This document shows, piece after piece, positions 18,470 through 28,800 of a stretch of 58,801 nt of DNA; position 1 is the first letter of the stretch, and each line of letters starts with the position of its first letter. The stretch is from Verrucomicrobiaceae bacterium (GTDB lineage Bacteria > Verrucomicrobiota > Verrucomicrobiia > Verrucomicrobiales > Verrucomicrobiaceae). A program made the translations under genes and the position numbers. The DNA is taken from contig CANNQP010000027.1 in assembly GCA_947507875.1 (NCBI GenBank), positions 1 to 58,801 on the forward strand. Direction: 5' to 3'. Below the pieces are notes generated by a model. The model saw only the letters and a list, made by a program, of their open reading frames with translations, ran no database searches and had not been told where the DNA came from.

Positions 18470-19462
18470 CTAGGCGAGATCCAAGACAACCTTTCCTGAC
18501 CGAAATTCAGCTGCGGCGCGCTCCAAGGCATATCGAAATTCGGACATGGGCACAACTTCATCCACCGCGGTGTGCAATTCTTGATTCAGGGTCATCTGAG
18601 CCAGAGGTTCCAAGGCCTCTCTTAGCCTTTCTCGGTTTGCTTTTTCATACCAGCGGCTAATCCATAAGCCATCTAACCGAATGCCTTTGAATATGAGATA
18701 CTTATTCGGAACTTTCAGACTGCGGCGGCTCATGGCTCCATAAGTCACAAGCGTTCCCTCCGAAGCCAAAAGTTCCATCTGACGTAGCGCACTGTCGCCT
18801 CCTACTGCGTTGCAGGCAAGTTTCGGAGGGTGCCTTTGCAGAAAGGTTTTGGCTTCTTGGAGGCCCTCTTCGTCGTCTGTGAAGACTTTATCGGCTCCAA
18901 GCTGAAGCAATTCTTCCCGAAGCTCTCTGCGTCGCACGAAGTTCGCTGTTTGAATACCCATTTGTCGTGCAATCTGGATGAGGGCTCGTCCTACTCCTGA
19001 ATTCGCGGCGTTCAGCAAAATCCAATCACCTTGTTCGAGTTTGACATGCTGAGTCAAAAGATGCCAAGCCGTCATCGGGTTGATCCGAAGCATCGATGCC
19101 TGAAGCAGGTCTATGGATGCTGGTAGTTGTGCAAAAAATGATTCGGTTGCAATCAGATGCTGTGTCCAACATCCCGCGCCGAGAAGCGGTATCACCACGT
19201 CTCCGGGCTTCAATGAAGTTACGTCTGAGCCAATAGCCTCAACCGTGCCAGCGCCCTCATGGCCTGGAATCGCGGGTGGAAGGGCGACACGGCCGTAGTT
19301 TCCCTCAATGAAGTTCAAGTCTGCTGGATTTACCGGAGCATAGCGCATGCGCACGCGCACGTCGGTCGGCCCTAGGGCTACCAGTTCTTGTTCAGCCATT
19401 TTCAGCACATCTGCTGGGCGTCCGGTTTGATCAAATCGTAAGCATAACGATAATGAATTCAT
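18470..19462 (-). CDS. Zinc-free MDR oxidoreductase, enoyl-reductase/quinone-reductase-like
   Basis: A 330-residue medium-chain dehydrogenase of the MECR/quinone-oxidoreductase branch. Visible family segments are NPADLNFIEGNYG, PGHEGAGTVEAIG, NPMTAWHLL and the dinucleotide-binding NAANSGVGRALIQIA. Zinc-binding cysteine clusters are absent. NPMTAWHLL and the tyrosine-containing NYG are typical of mitochondrial-type trans-2-enoyl-CoA reductases, which reduce enoyl thioesters with NADPH. A quinone reductase remains possible. The ATG at 19462 (MNSLSLCLRF) is preferred over a start at 19486. It lies 54 bases downstream of xerD on the same strand; a functional link is not obvious. Confidence 0.85.
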   Translation of the reverse strand: MNSLSLCLRFDQTGRPADVLKMAEQELVALGPTDVRVRMRYAPVNPADLNFIEGNYGRVALPPAIPGHEGAGTVEAIGSDVTSLKPGDVVIPLLGAGCWTQHLIATESFFAQLPASIDLLQASMLRINPMTAWHLLTQHVKLEQGDWILLNAANSGVGRALIQIARQMGIQTANFVRRRELREELLQLGADKVFTDDEEGLQEAKTFLQRHPPKLACNAVGGDSALRQMELLASEGTLVTYGAMSRRSLKVPNKYLIFKGIRLDGLWISRWYEKANRERLREALEPLAQMTLNQELHTAVDEVVPMSEFRYALERAAAEFRSGKVVLDLA

Positions 19463-19516
19463 GATGCTAAAGCTGACATAGAGCAATCAAATGTCAGCTT
19501 TGAATAACATGGTTCA

Positions 19517-20407
19517 TCAGGCTCTCGGGTGAAACTGGCGATGCACTTGTTTGAGTCGGCGCTGATCCACATGCGTGTATATCTGGGTCGTCGAGATGTC
19601 GGCATGCCCTAACATTTCCTGAATCACACGTAGGTCGGCACCATGACTCAGGAGGTGAGTGGCAAAAGAATGGCGTAACAGATGAGGATGCACATGGAGC
19701 TCCAGTCCTGCTTGTCGAGCACGCTCCTGAACGATTTGCCGAATGCGCGCAGGGGTGAGTTCTTCGCCGCGGATGGATAGAAAGATATGGCTGCTCGATT
19801 GGGCGCTGACTAGTTCGGGCCTGCCATGGGTCAAATAAGTCAGGATTGCCTCACGGGCGGCTGAGCCTACTGGGCAGATCCGCGTCTTTGCCCCTTTGCC
19901 TACTACTCTAATCCAGCCGTCTTCTAGATTCAGGTTTTCCAGACGCGAATGGACCAGTTCCGAAAGTCGCAAGCCACTCGCGTAAAACAGTTCTAGGATG
20001 GCCCGATCTCGACGATCTAGAGCACCTGTTCCTTGGACGGATTCCAGCAGTTGGCGGGCGTTTTCTTCATGAAGCGTGCCCGGTAGATGTTTTTCCACAC
20101 GTGGGGGAAGGATAGGCTCTGAGGGGTCTCCTTTGCGTTTTTCCCGACTGGCAAGCCAGCGAAAAAAGATTTTGATCGCCACTAACTCAACCCTAGCACT
20201 GGAAGCAGCTAGCCCTTCCAGTTTGCGTCTGGCCAAATATTCGGTGAGCATTGAGGTCGTTACCTCCTGAGCTTCCGTGACTTGCCGCTGCTCTTGAAGC
20301 CAGTTTGCCAAAGCATCTAGAGTTCGCCTAATGAGAAGCTGATAATTCACCGATAGTCCACGCTCTGTGGCGAGATAGAGGATAAAGCTGTCGATGAGCG
20401 AAAGCAT
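19517..20407 (-). CDS. xerD: Tyrosine recombinase XerD
   Basis: A 296-residue site-specific recombinase, full length for the XerC/XerD family, which resolves chromosome dimers at dif with its XerC partner. The SAM-like N-terminal core-binding domain covers about residues 1-100. Catalytic residues are seen in ASGLRLSEL (Arg), GKGAKTR (Lys), HLLRHSFATHLL (His/Arg), LGHADISTTQIYTHV (His and nucleophilic Tyr). XerD rather than XerC is inferred from the compact N-terminus and from a second, XerC-like gene at 45.5-46.5 kb. No dif-like site or mobile-element context surrounds it. Confidence 0.9.
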   Translation of the reverse strand: MLSLIDSFILYLATERGLSVNYQLLIRRTLDALANWLQEQRQVTEAQEVTTSMLTEYLARRKLEGLAASSARVELVAIKIFFRWLASREKRKGDPSEPILPPRVEKHLPGTLHEENARQLLESVQGTGALDRRDRAILELFYASGLRLSELVHSRLENLNLEDGWIRVVGKGAKTRICPVGSAAREAILTYLTHGRPELVSAQSSSHIFLSIRGEELTPARIRQIVQERARQAGLELHVHPHLLRHSFATHLLSHGADLRVIQEMLGHADISTTQIYTHVDQRRLKQVHRQFHPRA

Positions 20408-20772
20408 GGATCTTAGAGATTAGCTGGATAGCAGCAAACGCGATGCAAAAGATGGTCTTCTTAATGTCTCACCATATGATTTCTAGAGTGCCAAAAAGGG
20501 TCTATCTAGCCGGGTTTTTGTCACCGACTTGTCTTTGTATGCAAGATTAAGGCTGATTTGTGATCGTCATTTATATTTTTGGATTTCAATGATTTATGAT
20601 GAATTTTAGCTTGGTTGAGCTGCTTTGTGAGAGGATAGCAACCAAAACCACCTTGCAAAAACAGACTTCGCAACCATAGGAGCGCCCCGTTCGTTTTTGA
20701 ACGAGCCAGCGTGCCAGTGTGTCACACGGCGATTCCTTCCCAAAACAACACATCAACCATGACAGTGACAAT
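20408..20772. other. Intergenic region between xerD and the ABC module
   Basis: This 365-base divergent region contains no open frame worth calling. Roughly 20555-20615 is A+T-rich. A small inverted repeat CGTTC/GAACG with a GTTTTT loop lies at 20688-20703. Promoters for both directions should be here, but I could not identify a convincing -35/-10 pair. Confidence 0.6.
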
Positions 20773-21501
20773 ATGATCCAAGTGCAAAACCTCCGAAAAG
20801 AGTTCGGCGCCAAGGTGGCCGTGGACAATGTGTCCTTCACCGTGGAGAAAGGTGAAGTGCTCGGTTTCCTCGGACCTAACGGTGCAGGTAAATCGACCTC
20901 AATGAGAATGGTCACGGGCTATTTCAGGCCCACTTCAGGCAGCATCAAGATCGGTGGTATCGATATGCTGGAGAAACCTGAGCAGGCGAAAAAAAGTATC
21001 GGCTATCTGCCGGAAAACGCGCCTCTCTATTCTGACATGACAGTAGCAAGCTTCCTTGGTTTTTGTGCTGAGGTGCGTGGTATCACCGGAGCCGCTAAAA
21101 GCAAAGCTATCGATCGTGTGTTGGATCTATGCTTTCTCCATCGTGTGCGCAACCAGAGCGTTGATACACTCTCCAAAGGTTATCGTCACCGCACCTGCTT
21201 CGCCCAGAGCATCATTCATGATCCTGATGTGCTTATCTTAGACGAGCCAACGGACGGTCTCGACCCAAATCAGAAGCATGAAGTGCGGCAACTGATCAAA
21301 AACATGGGTAAAAGCAAGGCGATCATCTTCTCCACGCACATTCTGGAGGAAGTCGATGCTGCCTGCTCCCGCGCAATGATCATCGACCGCGGTAAGGTTG
21401 TTGCTGATGGCACACCAGAATCTCTGCGAAAATTGGTGCCTGGATGCACAAGCATGGACGAGGTCTTCCGCTCCATTACCCGTTCCGATTTAGAGAAATG
21501 A
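20773..21501 (+). CDS. ABC transporter ATPase, GldA-like
   Basis: A 242-residue ABC-2 type nucleotide-binding subunit. Walker A is GPNGAGKST, the signature region is LSKGYRHRTCFAQSI, and Walker B is VLILDEPTDGLDPNQ, followed by the switch histidine in STHILEE. The signature LSKGYR and the following DPNQ resemble GldA, the gliding-associated ATPase, and related ABC-2 exporters. The odd feature is CFAQ where relatives usually have a small/hydrophobic LAQ. The ATG at 20773 (MIQVQNLRKEFG) is the natural start. It opens a four-gene run with permease, GldG-like and DUF4340 genes 40-45 bases apart. Confidence 0.93.
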   Translation: MIQVQNLRKEFGAKVAVDNVSFTVEKGEVLGFLGPNGAGKSTSMRMVTGYFRPTSGSIKIGGIDMLEKPEQAKKSIGYLPENAPLYSDMTVASFLGFCAEVRGITGAAKSKAIDRVLDLCFLHRVRNQSVDTLSKGYRHRTCFAQSIIHDPDVLILDEPTDGLDPNQKHEVRQLIKNMGKSKAIIFSTHILEEVDAACSRAMIIDRGKVVADGTPESLRKLVPGCTSMDEVFRSITRSDLEK

Positions 21502-21541
21502 GTCTCAAAATCGCTTTAAACCCCAAGCCTTTTTCCATCCC

Positions 21542-22300
21542 ATGAAAAACTCTGACATCGCCAACACCTTAGCGATCTTCAAAAGGGAATTTTTGTCCTA
21601 TTTTAACTCACCGGTGCTTTATGTCATCGTGGTCATTTACCTGCTGGCCTCGATGGGTTTCACCTTTTTCTTCGGACGATTCCTCGACAGTGACAATGCC
21701 TCGCTGACTCAGACCTTCTTCTTTTGGCATCCCTGGATTTACATTGTGCTGGCTCCAGCGGTTGGCATGAGACTTTGGTCTGAAGAGCATCGCCTCGGCA
21801 CTTTCGAGCTGCTTATGACCATGCCTCTTTCGCCTTGGCAGGCCATTGTGGGTAAGTTCATCGCCGCAGCTCTGGTCTGGGCTATCGGACTGGCACTGAC
21901 TTTTTCCATCGTCATTACCGTTTCTTGGCTGGGTGATCCCGATCCAGGTCCAATCATCACCGGATATGTAGCCAGCTACATGTACGCATTAGGTTGTCTC
22001 GCTGTCACAAGCGCAGCTAGTGCCTACACTCGCAGTCAGGTCGTTTGCTTCATCGTCAGTGTGGCGCTTTGCATCTTGCTGACGCTGATCGGCTACCCTG
22101 GCATCGTGGACAGTGTGGTGCGCACGTTGCCTGGCTCATTGGAACAAATAGTGCGGTTTGTCAGTTACCTTAGCTTTATGGACCACTTTTACGAAATGAC
22201 CAAAGGCATCTTTGTCATTCGCGACGTGCTCTATTTCATTTCCGTGATCGTGGTAGCCCTCATCATCACTCATCTTGGTCTTCGCTCGAAGCGCGCCTGA
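21542..22300 (+). CDS. ABC-2 type permease, GldF-like
   Basis: A 252-residue integral membrane subunit with six predicted membrane segments. It begins with TLAIFKREFLSYFNSPVLYV, the cytosolic entry helix typical of ABC-2 permeases next to GldG proteins. GTFELLMTMPLSPWQ is the well-conserved coupling region of this group. It starts 40 bases after the ATPase stop, and the next gene begins 43 bases after its own stop. It should pair with the ATPase to form a transporter or mechanochemical complex; the substrate is unknown. Confidence 0.92.
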   Translation: MKNSDIANTLAIFKREFLSYFNSPVLYVIVVIYLLASMGFTFFFGRFLDSDNASLTQTFFFWHPWIYIVLAPAVGMRLWSEEHRLGTFELLMTMPLSPWQAIVGKFIAAALVWAIGLALTFSIVITVSWLGDPDPGPIITGYVASYMYALGCLAVTSAASAYTRSQVVCFIVSVALCILLTLIGYPGIVDSVVRTLPGSLEQIVRFVSYLSFMDHFYEMTKGIFVIRDVLYFISVIVVALIITHLGLRSKRA

Positions 22301-22343
22301 TCGAACCTACGCGAACTCAGAACCCCAAACTGCGAATAAATCC

Positions 22344-24338
22344 ATGAATCTCAATACCAAAGAAGGTAGCGCAGGCATCACGGCCCTGCTCACGATTGCT
22401 ATCGTCATTGCCGTGAATTTCCTGGTCGGTGGCCTGGGCTTCCTGAATGGACGCTTTGATGTTACGGAGGATAAACTGTATACCTTGTCCGAAGGTACAC
22501 GAAATATCCTTGACCGTCTGAATCCGGATGAACCGGTCACCATACGTTATTATGTGACCACTGAAGATCGTGTCATGCCACCTGTGCTGAAGACACATTC
22601 ACGCACAGTTCAAGACTTGATTCTTGAATTTCAGAAAGCAGCCAAGGGGAAAATCATCCTCGAAAAGCTGGCTCCAAATCCCAACACCGAAGATGAGGAC
22701 AAAGCTCGGGAAGATGATGTGCAGGGCGTGCCTGTGAACACCGATGGTGATAATGTTTACCTGGGGCTCGCGATTCAATGCGCGAAACAGAAAGAGGTTT
22801 TGCCCTTCCTGAACCCAAATGAGGAAACCGGTCTCGAATACAATGTCGCTCGTGCCATTCAAAAAGTCTCGAAGGAGAAAAAGACCGTCGTTGGGGTCAT
22901 GAGTTCTATGCCGATCATGGGTTCACCTATGTTTCCTTTCCAGCGTCAGCAAGGTCAGCAGCCTTGGGTGTTGGTCCAGCGTCTGCGCATGGACTATGAA
23001 GTGCGCGAAGTTCAGATGAGTGCCTCTAGCATCGACAGTGATGTCAATGTCTTGATTGTGGTCCATCCAGCCGATGTTACGGAACAAGCAGAGTATGCCA
23101 TTGATCAATACCTGATGAAAGGTGGTCAAGTCATCGCCCTCGTTGACCCTCAGTGTTTAGTCGCTCAGCGTGTTTACAGTGGTCAGCAGAATCCAATGAC
23201 GGGTCAGCCAGGAGGTGTCATCAATCCTACTTCGGACTTGCCCAATCTGTTCAAGTCATGGGGTATCACTTACAACAAGGCAGATATCGTAGCCGACGTA
23301 AATTATCGTACCCAGCTCATGGGACGCCAGACGCCCGTTGCCCTTCGACTGCCAGGAGATGCATTGAACAAGCAAGAGCGCATTACCGCTGATCTTCAAA
23401 GCTTGCTGTTCATGATGAGTGGAACTTTGGATGCTGTGGGTAAAGATGGCATCACCGCTACCACACTCGCGGCTTCTTCAGAATCTAGTGAGCTGATCGA
23501 TAACACGACTGCTGAAAAGCTCATGCGTGAGCCAGTCTCCAACTTCAACGCAAGCGGCAAGAAGCAAACCTTGGCGGTCATGTTGAAAGGAAAATTCAAA
23601 ACAGCCTTCCCGAATGGCAAGCCCAAAGCACCTGCGGAAGCCAAGACCGAGGGTGGTGGAGCCCAACAAGATGTGGCAGCGCCTCAGACCAATACAAAAC
23701 CTGAACTCGCGGCTGAAGCCAACAAAGTCGAACCTCAGAAGGACACGAAACCGGCGGAGCCGGCCAAGCCTACCGATGGTACCATTTTGGAGTCTCAAAA
23801 TGCAGAAGGAACGGTCGTAATCTTTGCAGATGCTGACATGATGTATGATGCATTTACGGTCCAACAAGATCCCATGACTGGCGGTCTCATCGCTGTTGAT
23901 GGTAACCTCCCGATGTTCCTCAACACCGTGGAAATTCTGAGTGGTGGAGGTGATTTGCTCCAAGTGCGTAGCCGCGCCAGTACGAGACGTCCGTTTGCCA
24001 AAATGGATGAGCTTCGTGAGAACGTGGAGAAGAGCTTCCGCCCAAGTCTAACACAGAAGCAGGCAGAGATGGATAAAATCGCGGCTGACATGGGGCCTCT
24101 ACGAGTCAAGAACGGACAGCTTGTGGACCCTGCGCAGATTAAGAAGCTCCAGGAGCTCATGGATAAACAGACACAGATCAAACGTGAAATCCGTGAGATC
24201 AAAAAGGATCAAAACAAGGACATCGACTTTACCCAGAATATCATCACACTTCTGAATGTGTTTGGCGTGCCACTCCTCGTCGTGGCTATTGGACTTACGC
24301 TGGCCATCCGCCGTCGTGCAGTGACGGCCGCTATTTGA
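22344..24338 (+). CDS. GldG-like ABC transporter auxiliary protein
   Basis: A 664-residue protein with an N-terminal membrane segment (about residues 10-32), a large extracytoplasmic domain and a C-terminal membrane segment (about 635-655) followed by RRRA. The segment FDVTEDKLYTLSEGT followed by VTIRYYVT is characteristic of the ABC_transp_aux/GldG family. A low-complexity alanine/lysine/proline/glutamate insert occupies about residues 430-480, and a charged coiled-coil-like stretch lies just before the last membrane segment. The ATG at 22344 is used because the longer frame overlaps the permease gene. GldG proteins are needed for gliding in Bacteroidota, but the family is broad and motility is not implied. 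Confidence 0.9.
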   Translation: MNLNTKEGSAGITALLTIAIVIAVNFLVGGLGFLNGRFDVTEDKLYTLSEGTRNILDRLNPDEPVTIRYYVTTEDRVMPPVLKTHSRTVQDLILEFQKAAKGKIILEKLAPNPNTEDEDKAREDDVQGVPVNTDGDNVYLGLAIQCAKQKEVLPFLNPNEETGLEYNVARAIQKVSKEKKTVVGVMSSMPIMGSPMFPFQRQQGQQPWVLVQRLRMDYEVREVQMSASSIDSDVNVLIVVHPADVTEQAEYAIDQYLMKGGQVIALVDPQCLVAQRVYSGQQNPMTGQPGGVINPTSDLPNLFKSWGITYNKADIVADVNYRTQLMGRQTPVALRLPGDALNKQERITADLQSLLFMMSGTLDAVGKDGITATTLAASSESSELIDNTTAEKLMREPVSNFNASGKKQTLAVMLKGKFKTAFPNGKPKAPAEAKTEGGGAQQDVAAPQTNTKPELAAEANKVEPQKDTKPAEPAKPTDGTILESQNAEGTVVIFADADMMYDAFTVQQDPMTGGLIAVDGNLPMFLNTVEILSGGGDLLQVRSRASTRRPFAKMDELRENVEKSFRPSLTQKQAEMDKIAADMGPLRVKNGQLVDPAQIKKLQELMDKQTQIKREIREIKKDQNKDIDFTQNIITLLNVFGVPLLVVAIGLTLAIRRRAVTAAI

Positions 24339-24381
24339 TCATCAGCTCTGACTGAATCCATATAATTAAAAATTATCAGCC

Positions 24382-25680
24382 ATGAAGAAGCTCATCATTC
24401 GTCTCGCCGTTCTTGGCGGTATCATTGGCTTTGCCATCTACTATCAAAACGAACAAAACGCCACGCTGAACACCGCCGCCAATCGTGGTGTTCGACTGCG
24501 CGAATACCTTTTGCCTGGATTACGGATCGAGGCGCTGCGCAAGTTTATTATCAAGGATAGCAAAAGCACAGTGACCATCTCGGTCAGTGATGACTTGAAA
24601 TCAGCTGTGGTCACTGAGCGTGCTGGATATCCAGCCTCAATGGACAAATTAAGCACCACCATGAGTGATCTGCGTGAGCAGAAAATCTCTAGCAAAGTGC
24701 AGATCGGCAAAGCCGCTTGGGCCAAAAATAACCTGAAGGCACCAGGTGATGGCAGCGAAGGCATCGGAACTCAGATCGAAATGAAAGATGGTGCTGACAA
24801 CGCATTGGCTACCCTCATTCTTGGCAGCAATACGGACATCACTGGCACAGGGAATCCCAATCCGATGAGCGGTGCGAGCCAGCGTCTGGTCCGCACTGTT
24901 GAAGATGGAGAGACCATTTGGCAGGTTAGTAACACCTTCTTTGATTTGGAGGCAAAACCAGAGAACTGGTTAGACAAAGCGTTTATCGATGTTCAGAAAA
25001 TCAAAGAGATTTCTGTCACTGGCTCCAAAGAAGAGGATTCTTGGACCATCGGTCGCACTAAAGATTCGGAAACTGATTTTACCCTAGTGCAGCCACGTAC
25101 TGGGGAGAGTCTGGACAACACCAAAATCACGGCTGGTAGCCTTCTGTCTTCACCTAGCTTCAATGATGTGAGTGCCAAAGATAAAGCCGCAGAGCTTTTG
25201 AAGGGGGCTACCAAGGTTAAGATTACGACCTTTGATGGATTCACCTATGATCTTCAGGTTGCGAAGCAGAGCAAAGACGGCGGAGACAAATATTACCTGT
25301 CTGTGAATGTTACGGCGGTTATTGCCAAAGAGCGTGCTGCTTTGAAAGATGAGAAAGCAGAAGACAAAAAGAAAGCGGACGAAGCTTTTGCGGCAGACAA
25401 AAAATCGAAGGAAGAAAAGCTCGCAAAGGAGCAAAAGTTTGCTGGCTGGATCTATGAGGTCAGTGAATATACCGTGAATAATTTATTAAAAAGACGTAGT
25501 GAAATCGTGAAGCTTGAAGGGCCCAAAGTCCAAGAAGGTGCCAAACCTTCAGAGGCTGCACCATCTCAACCTTCTTCCAGCCCCTCTGCGTCTGCTACTC
25601 CACCACCTGTGAGCGTCACAACTCCACCCGTATCTGTGCCTGCGATCTCTGAGAAGCCCACGGATGCGAAAAAGAATTGA
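24382..25680 (+). CDS. DUF4340-type protein, partner of the GldG-like ABC module
   Basis: A 432-residue protein with one N-terminal membrane anchor (residues 3-20) and an extracytoplasmic, beta-rich DUF4340-type domain. The region around WQVSNTFFDLEAKPENWLDK and the weakly repeated modules before and after it are typical. A lysine/glutamate-rich helical insert lies near residues 310-350, and a serine/proline-rich tail covers the last ~50 residues. DUF4340 genes commonly follow GldG-like genes, so it is probably part of the same complex. Start ATG at 24382, 43 bases after the GldG-like stop. A strong terminator follows its stop by 33 bases. Confidence 0.85.
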   Translation: MKKLIIRLAVLGGIIGFAIYYQNEQNATLNTAANRGVRLREYLLPGLRIEALRKFIIKDSKSTVTISVSDDLKSAVVTERAGYPASMDKLSTTMSDLREQKISSKVQIGKAAWAKNNLKAPGDGSEGIGTQIEMKDGADNALATLILGSNTDITGTGNPNPMSGASQRLVRTVEDGETIWQVSNTFFDLEAKPENWLDKAFIDVQKIKEISVTGSKEEDSWTIGRTKDSETDFTLVQPRTGESLDNTKITAGSLLSSPSFNDVSAKDKAAELLKGATKVKITTFDGFTYDLQVAKQSKDGGDKYYLSVNVTAVIAKERAALKDEKAEDKKKADEAFAADKKSKEEKLAKEQKFAGWIYEVSEYTVNNLLKRRSEIVKLEGPKVQEGAKPSEAAPSQPSSSPSASATPPPVSVTTPPVSVPAISEKPTDAKKN

Positions 25681-25713
25681 TGGAACAGATCTGATTTAAA
25701 GTTTTCACTCAGC

Positions 25714-25742
25714 GGGAATGAAGCGATTCATTCCCTTTTTTT
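25714..25742 (+). terminator. Rho-independent terminator of the GldAFG/DUF4340 operon
   Basis: A perfect nine-base-pair stem GGGAATGAA/TTCATTCCC closed by a GCGA tetraloop (GNRA type) is followed immediately by seven T residues. It lies 33 bases after the DUF4340 stop and separates this operon from the giant protease gene. Confidence 0.95.
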
Positions 25743-25861
25743 GTTGAGAGTCATCGACGACATATCTCTGTCTGACAGCAAGTCTAAAAAAAGTTGGTTT
25801 CTGATTTCAGCCTTGATTTGAGCGTCTCTTTTTGCTGCGCTGTCTGGTAAGACGAACCTCC

Positions 25862-28800
25862 ATGAATTTTGCCGTTCGTAAATTGCGCCTTGCTGGCCTT
25901 TGTATTGGCATTGTCATCACAATGATGGCGGCATGGTGGCTGGCGGGGCGACATGGTGGCCGACTTGACCTGAGGCAATCGACTCGTCCTAACGAATCTC
26001 AGCCTAAAGTGAACGAACTCCAACTGACTTCCGAGGGTGTGTCATCGGGCGCTTTTTCGAAACAAGATGAGGCACGGATCGATTGGAAAACGGTTCCTGT
26101 GATACCGATTCAGCGCAACCCTTTTCAGGAGCAACTGATTCACCGGTCGACTCTCTTGGAACAAAGGCGCATAGCCGCGTCTGAATCAGCGCCAGCCCGT
26201 GAATTGCGACTGTGGCGCACCTCTTTCAAATATCCACTGGTTCGTGAAGAAACATGGTTAGGTAAGAATGCGAATGGGGAAGAGGTAGTTCTGCGACGTG
26301 AGTTTTCGGTGGCAGACCATGCCATGATTAAATTTCCGGATACACTGACTTCGACACAGGTGAGTGCTTGGGTTCAAAAGCGTGGGTTGCATTTGCGCCA
26401 TGCTCTGCGCGCCACACCCGTTTGGTTGGTCGCTCATCATGAGGCGAACCTCGACACCGTGGGCCATATCATGGCGGCTTTTGAGCAAGATTTTTCGGAT
26501 GCAGGCAGCGCTGTGGCAGAGCGTGATTTCCTGATTTTTCCATCTCTTATGCCGAACGATGCTTCATTCAGTTCGCTCTGGGGTATGAACAACACAGGTC
26601 AAACAGGTGGAGTCGTTGATGCTGACATTGATGCGACGGAAGCTTGGGATTTGGCGACCGGTTCAAGGCAGGTATTGGTGGGAGTGATTGATACAGGGAT
26701 CGACCGCACGCACCCTGATCTGGCGGCGAATCTTTGGACAAATCCGAGAGAAGTTCCCAACAATCGTATCGACGACGATGGAAATGGTTTTGTCGATGAT
26801 GTGAATGGTTGGGACTTTTTCTCGAACGACAATGATCCAAGCGATGAAAACAACCATGGCACCCATTGCGCCGGAACGATTGGTGGAGTCGGAAATAATC
26901 AAAATGGGGTGGTGGGTGTGTGCTGGCAGGTTTCGATGGTAGCCATTCGTTTTTTAGGTCCTGATGGTGGCACTACATCGGACGCGGTGGATAGCGTTCA
27001 TTATGCTAGGTTGTTGGGGGTTCACTTAACTTCAAATTCTTGGGGTGGTGGAGGCTATAGCTCGCTTTTGCTGACAGCCATTCAACAGGCTGGGACGGCG
27101 GGTCAGCTTTTTGTCGCCGCAGCAGGTAATGATGGGCTCAATTCCGATCTCATGCCTAACTATCCTTCCAGTTATGCTGCCGGAAATATCATCGCCGTCG
27201 CTGCGAGTACTGATCGTGATGCCCGTGCCAGCTTCTCGAACTATGGTGCCACTACGGTGGATCTCGCAGCACCAGGGGATGACATTTACAGCACCATTCG
27301 TGGTGGTGGGTACGCGAGTTTTAATGGAACCTCCATGGCGACGCCTCACGTGGCAGGAGCTGCTGCCTTGCTGCTCAGTGTGGACCCAAGTTTGTCTGTT
27401 GCGGAACTCAAATCACGCATCATGACGACGGTCGATGTATTGCCTTCCTTTGTGAACACGACGGTATCCCGGGGTAGGTTGAACGTGGCTCGTTTGATTC
27501 AAGAGGCTGCTGGGCCGAGGCCTCTTGTGCAGATTATCCAAATCTCCGAAAGAAATGGATTAGGAAATGGCGATGGAGTGCTCAATCCAGGCGAGACCTT
27601 AGATCTCTTCTTTCAGGTCACCAATCGTGGTGCAGAACAAGCAGAAAATGTTAGCATCGTGATTCGGCCTCTGGTCGCAAATTCAGCCTTTACGGTGCTT
27701 CGTGGAGAGCTGCCTGTGGGAACCATTTCGTCAGGAGCTAGCTTTGTTTCACCAACGCCTTTTCAAGTCCGATCAGCTGCAAATACAGTCACGCCTTTGG
27801 CCGAGGAGATCGAGATTATTGTGCGTTATGGCATGCCCACTCAGACGCTATCTCAACGTTATACTCTTTACTTGCTGACTTCGTCGTATGTCCAAGGACG
27901 GGTGACTGATGCTGCGACAGGGGCCCCTCTTGCAGGGGCTACAGTCAGACTCACCGGGCCATCGACTTTGACAGTCACAACGGATGCCGAAGGGCGCTAC
28001 CGAAGTTTAGTCACGAATGGCAATTACCAGGCAGTAGCACATGCTACCGGATTTTTGAGCTCACTGCCAATGGCAGTGACTGTGCCGCCTGATCAATCCG
28101 ACGTGAATTTTATACTCGGTGTTCCCAAACTACTAGTGACGCCAAACCGGTTGGATGAAATCCTCTATTCAGGGCGAAAAAGCACTCGCCGTGTGGAATT
28201 GCGGAATCAGGGAAGCGCTGCGTTGGAATGGACTTTACGCTTCACTCGACAGCCGCCTGACGAGGGAGAAACATCTTGGTCTTCGCTGCCTGCGCGGCAG
28301 ATTTATTCTGACAAGCCTAGCCTAGACACAGGGCTACGCAGCTTTTACAAGTCATCTCGCACACAAACTTTGGCGGCTTTGAATGCTCCCCTGGTTTCAC
28401 TGGCTGGAGTTACTGTCGGGATGCTAGCGAGTTCGTGGGACAGGGCTGTGCTGTCCGCAGATTTACAGGCACGCGGTGCGAGGATTTTAACAATCACTGC
28501 ACCGCTGACACCGACAGAACTCTCCGAACTAAATGTTTTGATTGTGGATGATGCAATCGGTGAGTTGACAGCCAATGATCTCACGCAGATACGAGCCCGT
28601 GTCATGGGTGGCATGGGTTTACTCTGTGAAGCTGACGATTCAGCGTCTATGACGTCTATCAATCGGTTGTTTCAAGGCACAGGCATTACGGCTATCTCAG
28701 ACGGTTTTAGAGATGTGACCTTCACGGATATTCGCACTCACCCGATGACACTGGGGGTGAGTCTTCTCGTTCAGGTCTCAGCAGGAGCTTACGCGATGGT

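Noticed and set aside
19517..20407. Reading the tyrosine recombinases as mobile-element integrases
   Set aside because: Both recombinases have the size and motif style of XerC/XerD, no attachment repeats or phage genes surround them, and one of each is present.
24362..24376. ATAATT/AATTAT inverted repeat before the DUF4340 gene
   Set aside because: Six A/T-only base pairs within an operon; expected by chance in A+T-rich leader sequence.
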